From Avena insularis (lineage: Eukaryota > Streptophyta > Magnoliopsida > Poales > Poaceae): a stretch of DNA of 64,000 bases. Below the pieces are notes generated by a model that was not told the DNA's origin, searched no databases, and saw only the letters and a list, made by a program, of their open reading frames with translations. The translations under genes and the position numbers were made by a program. Position 1 is the first letter of the stretch. Each line of letters begins with the position of its first letter. The DNA lies in the NCBI GenBank assembly GCA_023614405.1, contig CM042686.1, positions 348,324,329 to 348,388,328 of the forward strand. The letters are read 5' to 3'. This document shows positions 44,861 through 60,238 of this stretch, piece by piece.

Positions 44861-47800
44861 CATGCAATAACTCTTGGTGTGGTTCATGAAAAGAACACAC
44901 ATCCAATGAACTCTAGTGGATCCATATGTGGTTTGTGAGAAGAGCACACATGCAATGACTCTAGCTGTGGTTTGTGAGAAGAACACACATGCAATCACAC
45001 TGGTGGATCCATATGTGGTTTGTGAGAAGAACACACATCCAATGACACTGGTGGATCCATGTGTTGTTTGTGAGAAGAACACACATGCAAAACACACATG
45101 CAATGACACTGGTGGATCCATATGTGGTATGTAGAAATGACAAACATGCAATGACACTAGTTGTGGTTAATGAAAAGAACAGAGATGCAATGACTCTGAT
45201 GAATCCATATGTGGTTTGTGAAAAGAGCACACATGCAATGACACTGGTGGATCAATGTGGTTTGTGAGAATAACAGACATGCAATGAACTCTGGTGGATC
45301 CATGTGTGGTTTGTGAGAAGAACACACATGAAATTACACTGGGTGTGGTTCATGAAAAGAACACACATCCAATGACACTAGTGGATCCTTATGTTGTTTT
45401 TGAGAAGAACACACATGCAATGACTCTAGATGTGGTTTCTACAAAGAACACACATGCAATGACACTGGTGGATCCATATGTGGTTTGTGAGAAGAACACA
45501 CATCCAATGACACTAGTGAATCCATGTGTGGTTTGTGAGAAGAACACGCATGCAATGACACTGGGTGTGGTTCATGAAAAGAACACACATCCAATGACAC
45601 TAGTGGATCCTTATGTGGTTTGTGAAAAGAACACACATGCAATAACTCTAGATGTGGATTGTGAGAAGAACACACATGCAATGACCTTGGTGGATCCATA
45701 TGTGGTATGTGAGAAGAACACACATCCAATGACACTGGTGGATCCATATGTGGTTTATGAGAAGAACACACATGCAATGACACTGGGTGTGGTTCATGAA
45801 AAGAAAACACATCCAATGAACTCTGCTGGATCCATATGTGGTTTGTGAGAATAACACACATGCAATGACTCTAGCTGTGGTTCATGAGAAGAACACACAT
45901 GCAATCACACTGGTGGATCCATATGTGGTTTGTGAGAAGAACACACATCCAATGACACTGGTGGATCCATGTGTGGTTTGTGAGAAGAACACACATGCAA
46001 TGACACTGGTGGATCCTTATGTGGTTTGTGAAAAGAACACACATGCAATGACTCTAGATGTGGTTTGTGAGAAGAATACACATGCAATGACACTGGTGGA
46101 TCCATATGTGGTATGTAAGAAGAATACACATCCAATGACACTGGTGGATCCATGTGTGGTTTGTGAGAAGAACACACATGCAATGACACTGGTGGATCCA
46201 TATGTGGTCTGTGAAAACAACACACATGCAATGACACTGGTGGATCCATATGTGGTTTGTGAGAAGAACACACATCCAGTGACACTGGTGGATCCATGTG
46301 TGGTTTGTGAGAAGAACACACATGCAATGACACTAGGTGTGGTTCATGAAAAGAACACACATCCAATGACATTGGTGGATCCTTATGTGGTTTGCGAAAA
46401 GAACACACATGCAATGACTCTTGATGTGGTTCATGAGAAGAACACACATGCAATCATGCTGGTTGATCCATATGTGGTTTGTGAGAAGAACACAAATCCA
46501 ATGACACTAGTGGATCCAAGTGTGGTTTGTGAGTAGAACACACATGCAATGACACTAGGTGTGGTTCATGAAAAGAACACACATCCAATGACACTGGTGG
46601 ATTGTTATGTGGTTTGTGAAAAGAACACACATGCAATGACTCTAGATGTGGTTTGTGAGAAGAATACACATGAAATGACCCTGGTGGATCCATATGTGGT
46701 TTGTGAGAAGAACACACATCCAATGACACTGGTGGATCCATATGTGGTTTGTGAGAGGAACACACATGCACTGACTCTGGGTGTGGTTTATGAAAAGAAC
46801 ACACATCCAATGAACTCTGGTGGATCCATATGTGGTTTGTGAGAAGAACACACAGGCAATGACTCTAGATGTGGTTTGTGAGAAGAACACACATGCAATG
46901 ACACTGGTGGATCCATATGTGGTTTGTGAGAAGAACAGACATCCAATGACACTGGTGGATCCATATGTGGTTTGTGAGAAGAACACACATGCAATGACTC
47001 TTGGTGTGGTTCATGAAAAGAACACACATCCAATGAACTCTAGTGGATCCATATGTGGTTTGTGAGAAGAGCACACATGAAATGACTCTAGCTGTGGTTT
47101 GTGAGAAGAACATACATGCAATCACACTGGTGGATCCATATGTGGTTTGTGAGAAAAACACACATCCAATGACACTAGTGGATCCATGTGTGGTTTGTGA
47201 GAAGAACACGGATGCAAACACACATGCAATGACACTGGTGGATCCATATGTGGTATGTAGAAATAACAGACATGCAATGACACTAGATGTGGTTAATGAA
47301 AAGAACAGACATGCAATGACTCTGATGGATGCATATGTGGTTTCTGAAAAGAACACACATGCAATGACACTGGTGGATCAATGTGGTTTCTGAGAATAAC
47401 AGACATGCAATGAACTCTGGTGGATCCATGTGTGATTTGTGAGAAGAACACACATGCAATGACACTGGGTGTGGTTCATGAAAAGAACACACCTCCAATG
47501 ACACTCGTGGATCCTTATGTGGTTTTTGAGAAGAACACACATGCAATGACTCTACATGTGGTTTCTAAAAAGAACACACATGCAATGACACTGGTGGATC
47601 CATATGTGGTTTGTGAGAAGAACACACATCCAATGACACTGGTGGATCCATGTGTGGTTAGTGAGAAGAACACGTATGCAATGACACTGGTGGATCCTTA
47701 TGTGGTCTGTGAAAAGAACACACATGCAATAACTCTAGATGTGGATTGTGAGAAGAACACACATGCAATGACCCTGGTGGATCCATATGTGGTATGTGAG

Positions 47801-47912
47801 AAGAACACACATTGAATGACACTGGTGGATCCATATGTGGTTTATGAAAAGAACATACATGCAATGACACTGGGTGTGGTTCATGAAAAGAACACACATC
47901 CAATGAACTCTG

Positions 47913-50900
47913 GTGGATCCATATGTGGTTAGTGAGAAGAACACACATGCAATGACTCTAGCTGTCGTTCATGAGAAGAACACACATGCAATCACACTAG
48001 TGGATCCATATGTGGTTTGTGAGAAGAACAGACATCCAATGACACTGGTGGATCCATGTGTGGTTTGTGAGAACAACACACATGCAATGACACTGGTGGA
48101 TCCTTATGTGGTTTGTGAAAAGAACACCCTTGCAATGACTCTATATGTGGTTTGTGAGAAGAACACACATGCAATGACACTCGTGGATCCATATGTGGTA
48201 TGTGATAAGAACACACATCCAATGACATTGGTGGATCCATGTGTGGTTTGTGAGAAGAACACACATGCAATGACACTGGTGGATCCATATGTGGTCTGTG
48301 AAAATAACACACATTCAATGCCACTGGTGGATCCATATGTGGTTTGTGAGAAGAACACACATCCAGTGACACTGGTGGATCCATGTGTGGTTTGTGAGAA
48401 GAACACACATGCAATGACACTAGGTGTGGTTCATGAAAAGAACACACATCCAATGACACTGGTGGATCCTTATGTGGTTTGTGAAAAGAACACAGATGCA
48501 ATGACTCTTGATGTTGTCCATGAGAAGAACACATATGCAATCATGCTGGTTGATCCATATGTGCTTTGTGAGAAGAACACACATCCAATGACACTGGTGG
48601 ATCCATGTGTGGTTTGTGAGAAGAACACACATGCAATAACACTGGGTGTGGTTCATGAAAAGAACACACATCCAATGACACTGGTGGATCCTTATGTGGT
48701 TTGTGAAAAGAACACACATGCAACGACTCTAGATGTGGTTTGTGAGAAGAACACACATGCAATGACCCTGGTGGATCCATATGTGGTTTGTGAGAAGAAC
48801 ACACATCCAATGACACTGGTGGATCCATATGTGGTTTGTGAGAAAAACACACATGCAATGACTCTGGGTGTGGTTCATGAAAAGAACACACATGCAATGA
48901 CACTGGTGGATCCTTATGTGGTTTGTGAAAAGAACACACATGCAATGACTCTAGATGTGGATTGTGAGAAGAACACACATGCAATGACCCTGTGGATCCA
49001 TATGTGGTTTGTGAGAAGAACACACATCCAATGACAGGTGGATCCATATGTGGTTTGTGAGAAGAACACACATGCAATGACACTGGGTGTGGTTCATGAA
49101 AAGAACACACATCCAATGAACTCTGGTGGATCCATATGTGGTTTGTGAGAAGAACACACATGCAATGACTCTAGTTGTGGTTCATTAGAAGAACACACAT
49201 GCAATCACACTGGTGGATCCATATGTGGTTTGTGAGAAGAACACACATCCAATGACACTGGTGGATCCATGTGTCGTTTGTGAGAAGAACACACATGCAA
49301 TGACACTGGTGGATCCTTATGTGGTTTGTGAAAAGAACACACATGCAATGACTCTATATGTGGTTTGTGAGAAGAACACGCATGCAATAACACTGGTGGA
49401 TCCATATGTGGTATGTGAGAAGAACACACATCCAATGACACTGGTGGATCCATATGTGGTTTATGAGAAGAACATACATGCAATGACGCTGGGTGTGGTT
49501 CATGAAAAGAACACACATCCCATGAACTCTGGTGGATCCATATGTGGTTAGTGAGAAGAACACACATGCAATGACTCTAGCTGTCGTTCATGAGAAGAAC
49601 ACACATGCAATCACACTAGTGGATCCATATGTGGTTTGTGAGAAGAACAGACATCCAATGACACTGGTGGATCCATGTGTGGTTTGTGAGAATAACACAC
49701 ATGCAATGACACTGGTGGATCCTTATGTGGTTTGTGAAAAGAACACCCTTGCAATGACTCTATATGTGGTTTGTGAGAAGAACACACATGCAATGACACT
49801 CGTGGATCCATATGTGGTATGTGATAAGAACACACATCCAATGACACTGGTGGATCCATGTGTGGTTTGTGAGAAGAACACACATGCAATAACACTGGTG
49901 GATCCATATGTGGTCTGTGAAAACAACACACATTCAATGCCACTGGTGGATCCATATGTGGTTTGTGAGAAGAACACACATCCAGTGACACTGGTGGATC
50001 CATGTGTGGTTTGTGAGAAGAACACACATGCAATGACACTAGGTGTGGTTCATGAAAAGAACACACATCCAATGACACTGGTGGATCCTTATGTGGTTTG
50101 TGAAAAGAACACAGATGCAATGACTCTTGATGTTGTCCATGAGAAGAACACATATGCAATCATGCTGGTTGATCCATATGTGCTTTGTGAGAAGAACACA
50201 CATCCAATGACACTGGTGGATCCATGTGTGGTTTGTGAGAAGAACACACATGCAATAACACTGGGTGTGGTTCATGAAAAGAACACACATCCAATGACAC
50301 TGGTGGATCCTTATGTGGTTTGTGAAAAGAACACACATGCAACGACTCTAGATGTGGTTTGTGAGAAGAACACACATGCAATGACCCTGGTGGATCCATA
50401 TGTGGTTTGTGAGAAGAACACACATCCAATGACACTGGTGGATCCATATGTGGCTTGTGAGAAAAACACACATGCAATGACTCTGGGTGTGGTTCATGAA
50501 AAGAACACACATGCAATGACACTGGTGGATCCTTATGTGGTTTGTGAAAAGAACACACATGCAATGACTCTAGATGTGGATTGTGAGAAGAACACACATG
50601 CAATGACCCTGGTGGATCCATATGTGGTTTGTGAGAAGAACACACATCCAATGACACTGGTGGATCCATATGTGGTTTGTGAGAAGAACACACATGCAAT
50701 GACACTGGGTGTGGTTCATGAAAAGAACACACATCCAATGAACTCTGGTGGATCCATATGTGGTTTGTGAGAAGAACACACATGCAATGACTCTAGTTGT
50801 GGTTCATTAGAAGAACACACATGCAATCACACTGGTGGATCCATATGTGGTTTGTGAGAAGAACACACATCCAATGACACTGGTGGATCCATGTGTGGTT

Positions 50901-51153
50901 TGTGAGAAGAACACACATGCAATGACACTGGTGGATCCTTATGTGGTTTGTGAAAAGAACACACATGCAATGACTCTATATGTGGTTTGTGAGAAGAACA
51001 CGCATGCAATAACACTGGTGGATCCATATGTGGTATGTGAGAAGAACACATATCCAATGACACTGGTGGATCCATATGTGGTTTATGAGAAGAACATACA
51101 TGCAATGACGCTGGGTGTGGTTCATGAAAAGAACACACATCCCATGAACTCTG
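47913..51153 (+). repeat. Tandem pair of 1.62-kb satellite blocks
   Basis: 47913-49531 and 49532-51153 carry the same order of rare variants, for example YVVSEKN, NRHPMTL, NTLAMTLY and THSMPL in the translated frame. The first is 3 bp shorter because of small losses near 48990 and 49035. Such sharing of rare variants means a recent duplication of the whole block. Confidence 0.85.
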
Positions 51154-52062
51154 GTGGATCCATATGTGGTTTGTGAGAAGAACACACATGCAATGACTCT
51201 AGCTGTTGTTCATGAGAAGAACACACATGCAATCACACTAATGGATCCATATGTGGTTTGTGAGAAGAATACACATCCAATGACACTGGTGGATCCATGT
51301 GTGGTTTGTGAGAAGAACACACATGCAATGACACTGGTGGATCCTTATGTGGTTTGTGAAAAGAACACACATGCAATGACTCTATATGTGGTTTGTGAGA
51401 AGAACACACATGCAATGACACTGGTGGATCCATATGTGGTATGTGAGAATAACACACATCCAATGACACTGGTGGATCCATGTGTGGTTTGTGAGAAGAA
51501 CACACATGCAATGACACTGGTGGATCCATATGTGGTCTGTGAAAACAACACACATGCAATGACTCTCGCGTATCCATATGTGGTTTGTGAGAAAAGAACA
51601 CATCCAGTGACACTGGTGGATCCTTATGTGGTCTGTGAAAAGAACACACATGCAATAACTCTAGATGTGGATTGTGAGAAGAACACACATGCAATGACCC
51701 TGGTGGATCCATATGTGGTATGTGAGAAGAACACACATCGAATGACACTGGTGGATCCATATGTGGTTTATGAGAAGAACATACATGCAATGACACTGGG
51801 TGTGGTTCATGAAAAGAACACACATCCAATGACACTGGTGGATCCTTATGTGGTCTGTGAAAAGAACACACATGCAATAACTCTAGATGTGGATTGTGAG
51901 AAGAACACACATGCAATGACCCTGGTGGATCCATATGTGGTATGTGAGAAGAACACACATCGAATGACACTGGTGGATCCATATGTGGTTTATGAGAAGA
52001 ACATACATGCAATGACACGGGTTTGGGTGGTTCATGAAAGAACCCACATCCAATGAACTCTG
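51154..52062 (+). repeat. 0.91-kb satellite block, first copy
   Basis: Carries the marker unit with ctcgcgtatccatatgtgg and gagaaaagaacac. It is repeated at 54004-54910 and contains an internal 222-bp duplication (51625-51846 against 51847-52060). Confidence 0.75.
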
Positions 52063-52381
52063 GTGGATCCATATGTGGTTTGTGAGAAGAACACACATGC
52101 AATGACTCTAGCTGTCGTTCATGAGAAGAACACACATGCAATCACACTGGTGGATCCATATGTGGTTTGTGAGAAGAACACACATCCAATGACACTGGTG
52201 GATCCATGTGTGGTTTGTGAGAAGAACACACATGCAATGACCCTGGTGGATCCATATGTGGTATGTGAGAAGAACACACATCGAATGACACTGGTGGATC
52301 CATATGTGGTTTATGAGAAGAACATACATGCAATGACACTGGGTGTGGTTCATGAAAAGAACACACATCCAATGAACTCTG

Positions 52382-54003
52382 GTGGATCCATATGTGGTTT
52401 GTGAGAAGAACACACATGCAATGACTCTAGCTGTCGTTCATGAGAAGAACACACATGCAATCACAGTGGTGGATCCATATGTGGTTTGTGAGAAGAACAC
52501 ACATCCAATGACACTGGTGGATCCATGTGTGGTTTGTGAGAACAACACACATGCAATGACACTGGTGGATCCTTATGTGGTTTGTGAAAAGAACACACAT
52601 GCAATGACTCTATATGTGGTTTGTGAGAAGAACACACATGCAATGACACTCGTGGATCCATATGTGGTATGTGATAAGAACACACATCCAATGACACTGG
52701 TGGATCCATGTGTGGTTTGTGAGAAGAACACACATGCAATGACACTGGTGGATCCATATGTGGTCTGTGAAAACAACACACATGCAATGCCACTGGTGGA
52801 TCCATATGTGGTTTGTGAGAAGAACACACATCCAGTGACACTGGTGGATCCATGTGTGGTTTGTGAGAAGAACATACATGCAATGACACTAGGTGTGGTT
52901 CATGAAAAGAACACACATCCAATGACACTGGTGGATCCTTATGTGGTTTGTGAAAAGAACACAGATGCAATGACTCTTGATGTTGTCCATGAGAAGAACA
53001 CATATGCAATCATGCTGGTTGATCCATATGTGCTTTGTGAGAAGAACACACATCCAATGACACTGGTGGATCCATGTGTGGTTTGTGAGAAGAACACACA
53101 TGCAATGACACTGGGTGTGGTTCATGAAAAGAACACACATCCAATGACACTGGTGGATCCTTATGTGGTTTGTGAAAAGAACACACATGCAACGACTCTA
53201 GATGTGGTTTGTGAGAAGAACACACATGCAATGACCCTGGTGGATCCGTATGTGGTTTGTGAGAAGAACACACATCCAATGACACTGGTGGATCCATATG
53301 TGGTTTGTGAGAAAAACACACATGCAATGACTCTGGGTGTGGTTCATGAAAAGAACACACATGCAATGACACTGGTGGATCCTTATGTGGTTTGTGAAAA
53401 GAACACACATGCAATGGCTCTAGATGTGGATTGTGAGAAGAACACACATGCAATGACCCTGGTGGATCCATATGTGGTTTCTGAGAAGAACACACATCCA
53501 ATGACACTGGTGGATCCATATGTGGTTTGTGAGAAGAACACACATGCAATGACACTGGGTATGGTTCATGAAAAGAACACACATCCAATGAACTCTGGTG
53601 GATCCATATGTGGTTTGTGAGAAGAACACACATGCAATGACTCTAGTTGTGGTTCATTAGAAGAACACACATGCAATCACACTGGTGGATCCATATGTGG
53701 TTTGTGAGAAGAACACACATCCAATGACACTGGTGGATCCATGTGTCGTTTGTGAGAAGAACACACATGCAATGACACTGGTGGATCCTTATGTGGTTTG
53801 TGAAAAGAACACACATGCAATGACTCTATATGTGGTTTGTGAGAAGAACACGCATGCAATGACACTGGTGGATCCATATGTGGTATGTGAGAAGAACACA
53901 CATCCAATGACACTGGTGGATCCATATGTGGTTTATGAGAAGAACATACATGCAATGACGCTGGGTGTGGTTCATGAAAAGAACACACATCCCATGAACT
54001 CTG
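52382..54003 (+). repeat. 1.62-kb satellite block, third copy
   Basis: Same variant order as 49532-51153, 2850 bp further on, with some private differences (for example catgcaatgcc instead of cattcaatgcc). Confidence 0.8.
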
Positions 54004-54910
54004 GTGGATCCATATGTGGTTTGTGAGAAGAACACACATGCAATGACTCTAGCTGTTGTTCATGAGAAGAACACACATGCAATCACACTAGTGGATCCAT
54101 ATGTGGTTTGTGAGAATAATACACATCCAATGACACTGGTGGATCCATGTGTGGTTTGTGAGAAGAACACACATGCAATGACACTGGTGGATCCTTATGT
54201 GGTTTGTGAAAAGAACACACATGCAATGACTCTATATGTGGTTTGTGAGAAGAACACACATGCAATGACACTGGTGGATCCATATGTGGTATGTGAGAAG
54301 AACACACATCCAATGACACTGGTGGATCCATGTGTGGTTTGTGAGAAGAACACACATGCAATGACACTGGTGGATCCATATGTGGTCTGTGAAAACAACA
54401 CACATGCAATGACTCTCGCGTATCCATATGTGGTTTGTGAGAAAAGAACACATCCAGTGACACTGGTGGATCCTTATGTGGTCTGTGAAAAGAACACACA
54501 TGCAATAACTCTAGATGTGGATTGTGAGAAGAACACACATGCAATGACCCTGGTGGATCCATATGTGGTATGTGAGAAGAACACACATCGAATGACACTG
54601 GTGGATCCATATGTGGTTTATGAGAAGAACATACATGCAATGACACTGGGTGTGGTTCATGAAGAGAACACACATCCAATGACACTGGTGGATCCTTATG
54701 TGGTCTGTGAAAAGAACACACATGCAATAACTCTAGATGTGGATTGTGAGAAGAACACACATGCAATGACCCTGGTGGATCCATATGTGGTATGTGAGAA
54801 GAACACACATCGAATGACACTGGTGGATCCATATGTGGTTTATGAGAAGAACATACATGCAATGACACTGGGTGTGGTTCATGAAAAGAACACACATCCA
54901 ATGAACTCTG
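54004..54910 (+). repeat. 0.91-kb satellite block, second copy
   Basis: Matches 51154-52062, including the ctcgcgtatcc marker unit and the internal 222-bp duplication. Confidence 0.75.
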
Positions 54911-56529
54911 GTGGATCCATATGTGGTTTGTGAGAAGAACACACATGCAATGACTCTAGCTGTCGTTCATGAGAAGAACACACATGCAATCACACTGGTG
55001 GATCCATATGTGGTTTGTGAGAAGAACACACATCCAATGACACTGGTGGATCCATGTGTGGTTTGTGAGAAGAACACACATGCAATGACACTGGTGGATC
55101 CTTATGTGGTTTGTGAAAAGAACACACATGCAATGACTCTATATGTGGTTTGTGAGAAGAACACACATGCAATGACACTCGTGGATCCATATGTGGTATA
55201 TGATAAGAACACACATCCAATGACACTGGTGGATCCATGTGTGGTTTGTGAGAAGAACACACATGAAATGACACTGGTGGATCCATATGTGGTCTGTGAA
55301 AACAACACACATGCAATGACTCTCGCGTATCCATATGTGGTTTGTGAGAAAAGAACACATCCAGTGACACTGGTGGATCCATGTGTGGTTTGTGATAAGA
55401 ACACACATGCAATGACACTAGGTGTGGTTCATGAAAAGAACACACATCCAATGACACTGGTGGATCCTTATGTGGTTTGTGAAAAGAACACAGATGCAAT
55501 GACTCTTGATGTTGTCCATGAGAAGAACACACATGCAATCATGCTGGTTAATCCATATGTGCTTTGTGAGAAGAACACACATCCAATGACACTGGTGGAT
55601 CCATGTGTGGTTTGTGAGAAGAACACACATGCAATGACACTGGGTGTGGTTCATGAAAAGAACACACATCCAATGACACTGGTGGATCCTTATGTGGTTT
55701 GTGAAAAGAACACACATGCAATGACTCTAGATGTGGTTTGTGAGAAGAACACACATGCAATGACCCTGGTGGATCCATATGTGGTTTGTGAGAAGAACAC
55801 ACATCCAATGACACTGGTGGATCCATATGTGGTTTGTGAGAAAAACACACATGCAATGACTCTGGGTGTGGTTCATGAAAAGAACACACATCCAATGACA
55901 CTGGTGGATCCTTACGTGGTTTGTGAAAAGAACACACATGCAATGACTCTAGATGTGGATTGTGAGAAGAACACACATGCAATGACCCTGGTGGATCCAT
56001 ATGTGGTTTGTGAGAAGAACACACATCCAATGACACTGGTGCATCCATATGTGATTTGTTTGAAGAGCACACATGCAATGACACTGGATGTGGTTCATGA
56101 AAAGAACACACATCCAATGAACTCTGGTGGATCCATATGTGGTTTGTGAGAAGAACCCACATGCAATGACTCTAGTTGTGGTTCATTAGAAGAACACACA
56201 TGCAATCACACTGGTGGATCCATATGTGGTTTGTGAGAAGAACACACATCCAATGACACTGGTGGATCCATGTGTCATTTGTGAGAAGAACACACATTCA
56301 ATGACACTGGTGGATCCTTATGTGGTTTGTGAAAAGAACACACATGCAATGACTCTATATGTGGTTTGTGAGAAGAACACACATGCAATGACACTGGTGG
56401 ATCCATATGTGGTATGTGAGAAGAACACACATCCAATGACACTGGTGGATCCATATGTGGTTTATGAGAAGAACATACATGCAATGACGTTGGGTGTGGT
56501 TCATGAAAAGAACACACATCCCATGAACT
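54911..56529 (+). repeat. 1.62-kb satellite block, fourth copy, mosaic
   Basis: It has the 1.62-kb length and order but carries the ctcgcgtatcc marker of the 0.91-kb block in place of the usual unit, suggesting exchange between block types. Confidence 0.7.
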
Positions 56530-59500
56530 TTGGTGGATCCATATGTGGTTTCTGAGAAGAACACACATGCAATGACTCTAGCTGTTGTTCATGAGAAGAA
56601 CACACATGCAATCACACTAGTGGATCCATATGTGGTTTGTGACAAGAACACACATCCAATGACACTGGTGGATCCATGTGTGGTTTGTGAGAAGAACACA
56701 CATGCAATGACACTGGTGGATCCTTATGTGGTTTGTGAAAAGAACACACATGCAATGACTCTATATGTGGTTTGTGAGAAGAACACACATGCAATGACAC
56801 TGGTGGATCCATATGTGGTATGTGAGAAGAACACACATCCAATGACACTGGTGGATCCATGTGTGGTTTGTGAGAAGAACACACATGCAATGACACTGGT
56901 GGATCCATATGTGGTATGTGAGAAGAACACACATCCAATGACACTGGTGGATCCATGTGTGGTTTGTGAGAAGAACACACATGCAATGACACTGGTGGAT
57001 CCATATGTGGTCTGTGAAAACAACACACATGCAATGACTCTCGCGTATCCATATGTGGTTTGTGAGAAAAGAACACATCCAGTGACACTGGTGGATCCAT
57101 GTGTGGTTTGTGAGAAGAACACACATGCAATGACACTAGGTGTGGTTCATGAAAAGAACACACATCCAATGACACTGGTGGATCCTTATGTGGTTTGTGA
57201 AAAGAACACACATGCAATGAATATTGATGTGGTCCATGAGAAGAACACACATGCAATCATGCTGGTTGATCCATATGTGCTTTGTGAGAAGAACACACAT
57301 CCAATGACACTGGTGGATTCATGTGTGGTTTGTGAGAAGAACACACATGCAATGACACTGGGTGTGATTCATGAAAAGAACACACATCCAATGACACTGG
57401 TGGATCCTTATGTGGTTTGTGAAAAGAACACACATGCAATGACTCTAGATGTGCTTTGTGAGAAGAACACACATGCAATGACACTGGTGGATCCATATGT
57501 GGTTTGTGAGAAGAACACACATCCAATGACACTGGTGGATCCATATGTGGTTTGTGAGAAAAACACACACGCAATGACTCTGGGTGTGGTTCATGAAAAG
57601 AACACACATCCAATGACACTGGTAGATCCTTATGCGGTTTGTGTGAATAACACACATCCTATGACACTGGTCGATCCATGTGTGGTTTGTGAGAAGAACA
57701 CACATGCAATGACACTAGGTGTGGTTCATGAAAAGAACACACATCCAATGAACTCTGGTGGATCCATATGTGGTTTGTGAGAAGAACACACATGCAATAA
57801 CTCTAGTTGTGGTTCATGAGAAGAACACACATGCAATCACACTGGTGGATCCATATGTGGTTTGTGAAAAGAACACACATCCAATGACACTGGTGGATCC
57901 ATGTGTGGTTTGTGAGAAGAACACGCATGCAATGACACTGGGTGTGGTTCATGAAAAGAACGCACATCCAATGACACTGGTGGATCCTTATGTGGTCTGT
58001 GAAAAGAACACACATGCAATAACTCTAGATGTGGATTGTGAGAAGAACACACATGCAATGACCCTGGTGGATCCATATGTGGTATGTGAGAAGAACACAC
58101 ATCCAATGACACTGGTGGATCCATATGTTGTTTATGAGAAGAACATACATGCAATGACGCTGGGTGTGGTTCATGAAAAGAACACACATCCCATGAACTC
58201 TGGTGGATCCATATGTGGTTTGTGAGAAGAACACACATGCAATGACTCTAGCTGTTGTTCGTGAGAAGAACACACATGCAATCACACTAGTGGATCCATA
58301 TGTGGTTTGTGAGAAGAACACACATCCAATGACACTGGTGGATCCATATGTGGTTTGTGAGAAGAACACACATGCAATGACTCTTGGTTTGGTTTATGAA
58401 AAGAACACACATCCAACGAACTAAGGTGGATCCATATGTGGTTTGTGAGAAGAACACACAGGCAATGACTCTAGATGTGGTTTGTGAGAAGAACACACAT
58501 GAAATGACACTGGTGGATCCATATGTGGTTTGTGAGAAGAACACACATCCAATGACACTGGTGGATCCATATGTGGTTTGTGAGAAGAACACACATGCAA
58601 TGACTCTTGGTGTGGTTCATGAAAAGAACACACATCCAATGAACTCTAGTGGATCCATATGTGGTTTATGAGAAGAGCACACATGCAATGACTCTAGCTG
58701 TGGTTTGTGAGAAGAACACACATGCAATCACACTGGTGGATCCATATGTGGTTTGTGAGAAGAACACACATCCAATGACACTAGTGGATCCATGTGTGTT
58801 TTGTGAGAAGAACACGGATGTAAACACACATGCAATGACACTAGTGGATCCATATGTGGTATGTAGAAATAACAGACATGCAATGACACTAGCTGTGGTT
58901 AATGAAAAGAACAGACATGAAATGACTCTGATGGATGCATATGTGGTTTGTGAAAAGAACACACATGCAATGACACTGGTGGATCAATGTGGTTTCTGAG
59001 AATAACAGACATGCAATGAACTCTGGTGGATCCATGTGTGATTTGTGAGAAGAATACACATGCAATGACACTGGTGTGGTTCATGAAAAGAACACACATC
59101 CAATGACACTCGTGGATCCTTATGTGGTTTTTGAGAAGAACACACATGCAATGACTCTAGATGTGGTTTCTAAAAAGAACACACATGCAATGACACTGGT
59201 GGATCCATATGTGGTTTGTGAGAAGAACACACACCCAATGACACTGGTGGATCCATGTGTAGTTTGTGAGAAGAACACGTATGCAATGACACTGGGTGTG
59301 GTTCATGAAAAGAACACACATCCAATGACACTGGTGGATCCTTATGTGGTCTGTGAAAAGAACACACATGCAATAACTCTAGATGTGGATTGTGAGCAGA
59401 ACACACATGCAATGACCCTGGTGGATCCATATGTGGTATGTGAGAAGAACACACATCGAATGACACTGGTGGATCCATATGTGGTTTATGAGAAGAACAT

Positions 59501-60238
59501 ACATGCAATGACACTGGGTGTGGTTCATGAAAAGAACACACATCCAATGAACTCTGGTGGATCCATGTGTGGTTTGTGAGAAGAACAGACATGCAATGAC
59601 TCTAGCTGTCGTTCATGAGAAGAACACACATGCAATCACACTGGTGGATCCATATGTGGTTTGTGAGAAGAACACACATCCAGTGACACTGGTGGATCCA
59701 TGTGTGGTTTGTGATAAGAACACACATGCAATGACACTGGTGGATCCTTATGTGGTTTGTGAAAAGAACACACATGCAATGACTCTATATGTGGTTTGTG
59801 AGAAGAACACACATGCAATGACACTCGTGGATCCATATGTGGTATGTGAGAAGAACACACATCCAATGACACTGGTGGATCCATGTGTGGTTTGTGAGAA
59901 GAACACACATGCAATGACACTGGTGGATCCATATGTGGTCTGTGAAAATAACACACATGCAATGCCGCTGGTGGATCCATATGTGGTTTGTGAGAAGAAC
60001 ACACATCCAGTGACACTGGTGGATCCATGTGTGGTTTGTGAGAAGAACACACAGGCAATGACTCTAGATGTGGTTTGTGAGAAGAACACACATGCAATGA
60101 CACTGGTGGATCCATATGTGGTATGTGAGAAGAACACACATCCAATGACACGGGTGGATCCATATGTGGTTTATGAGAAGAACATACATGCAACGACGCT
60201 GGGTGTGGTTCATGAAAAGAACACACATCCCATGAACT
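56530..60238 (+). repeat. 3.7-kb satellite block, first copy
   Basis: Spans a run with the marker unit at about 57041, a shortened stretch with catccaacgaactaagg at 58411-58427, a divergent module at about 58815 and a run to 60238. The same order follows at 60239-63906. Confidence 0.8.

Noticed and set aside
49532..50770. 412-codon plus-strand frame, and similar ones at 52382 and 54911, as a repetitive protein gene
   Set aside because: The frame comes from satellite units whose lengths are multiples of three. Overlapping minus-strand frames are just as long, all copies end at the +1 unit, and variants change amino acids freely.
51233..52141. 302-codon minus-strand frame as a gene
   Set aside because: It is the complementary reading of the same satellite; all three minus frames of the unit are open.
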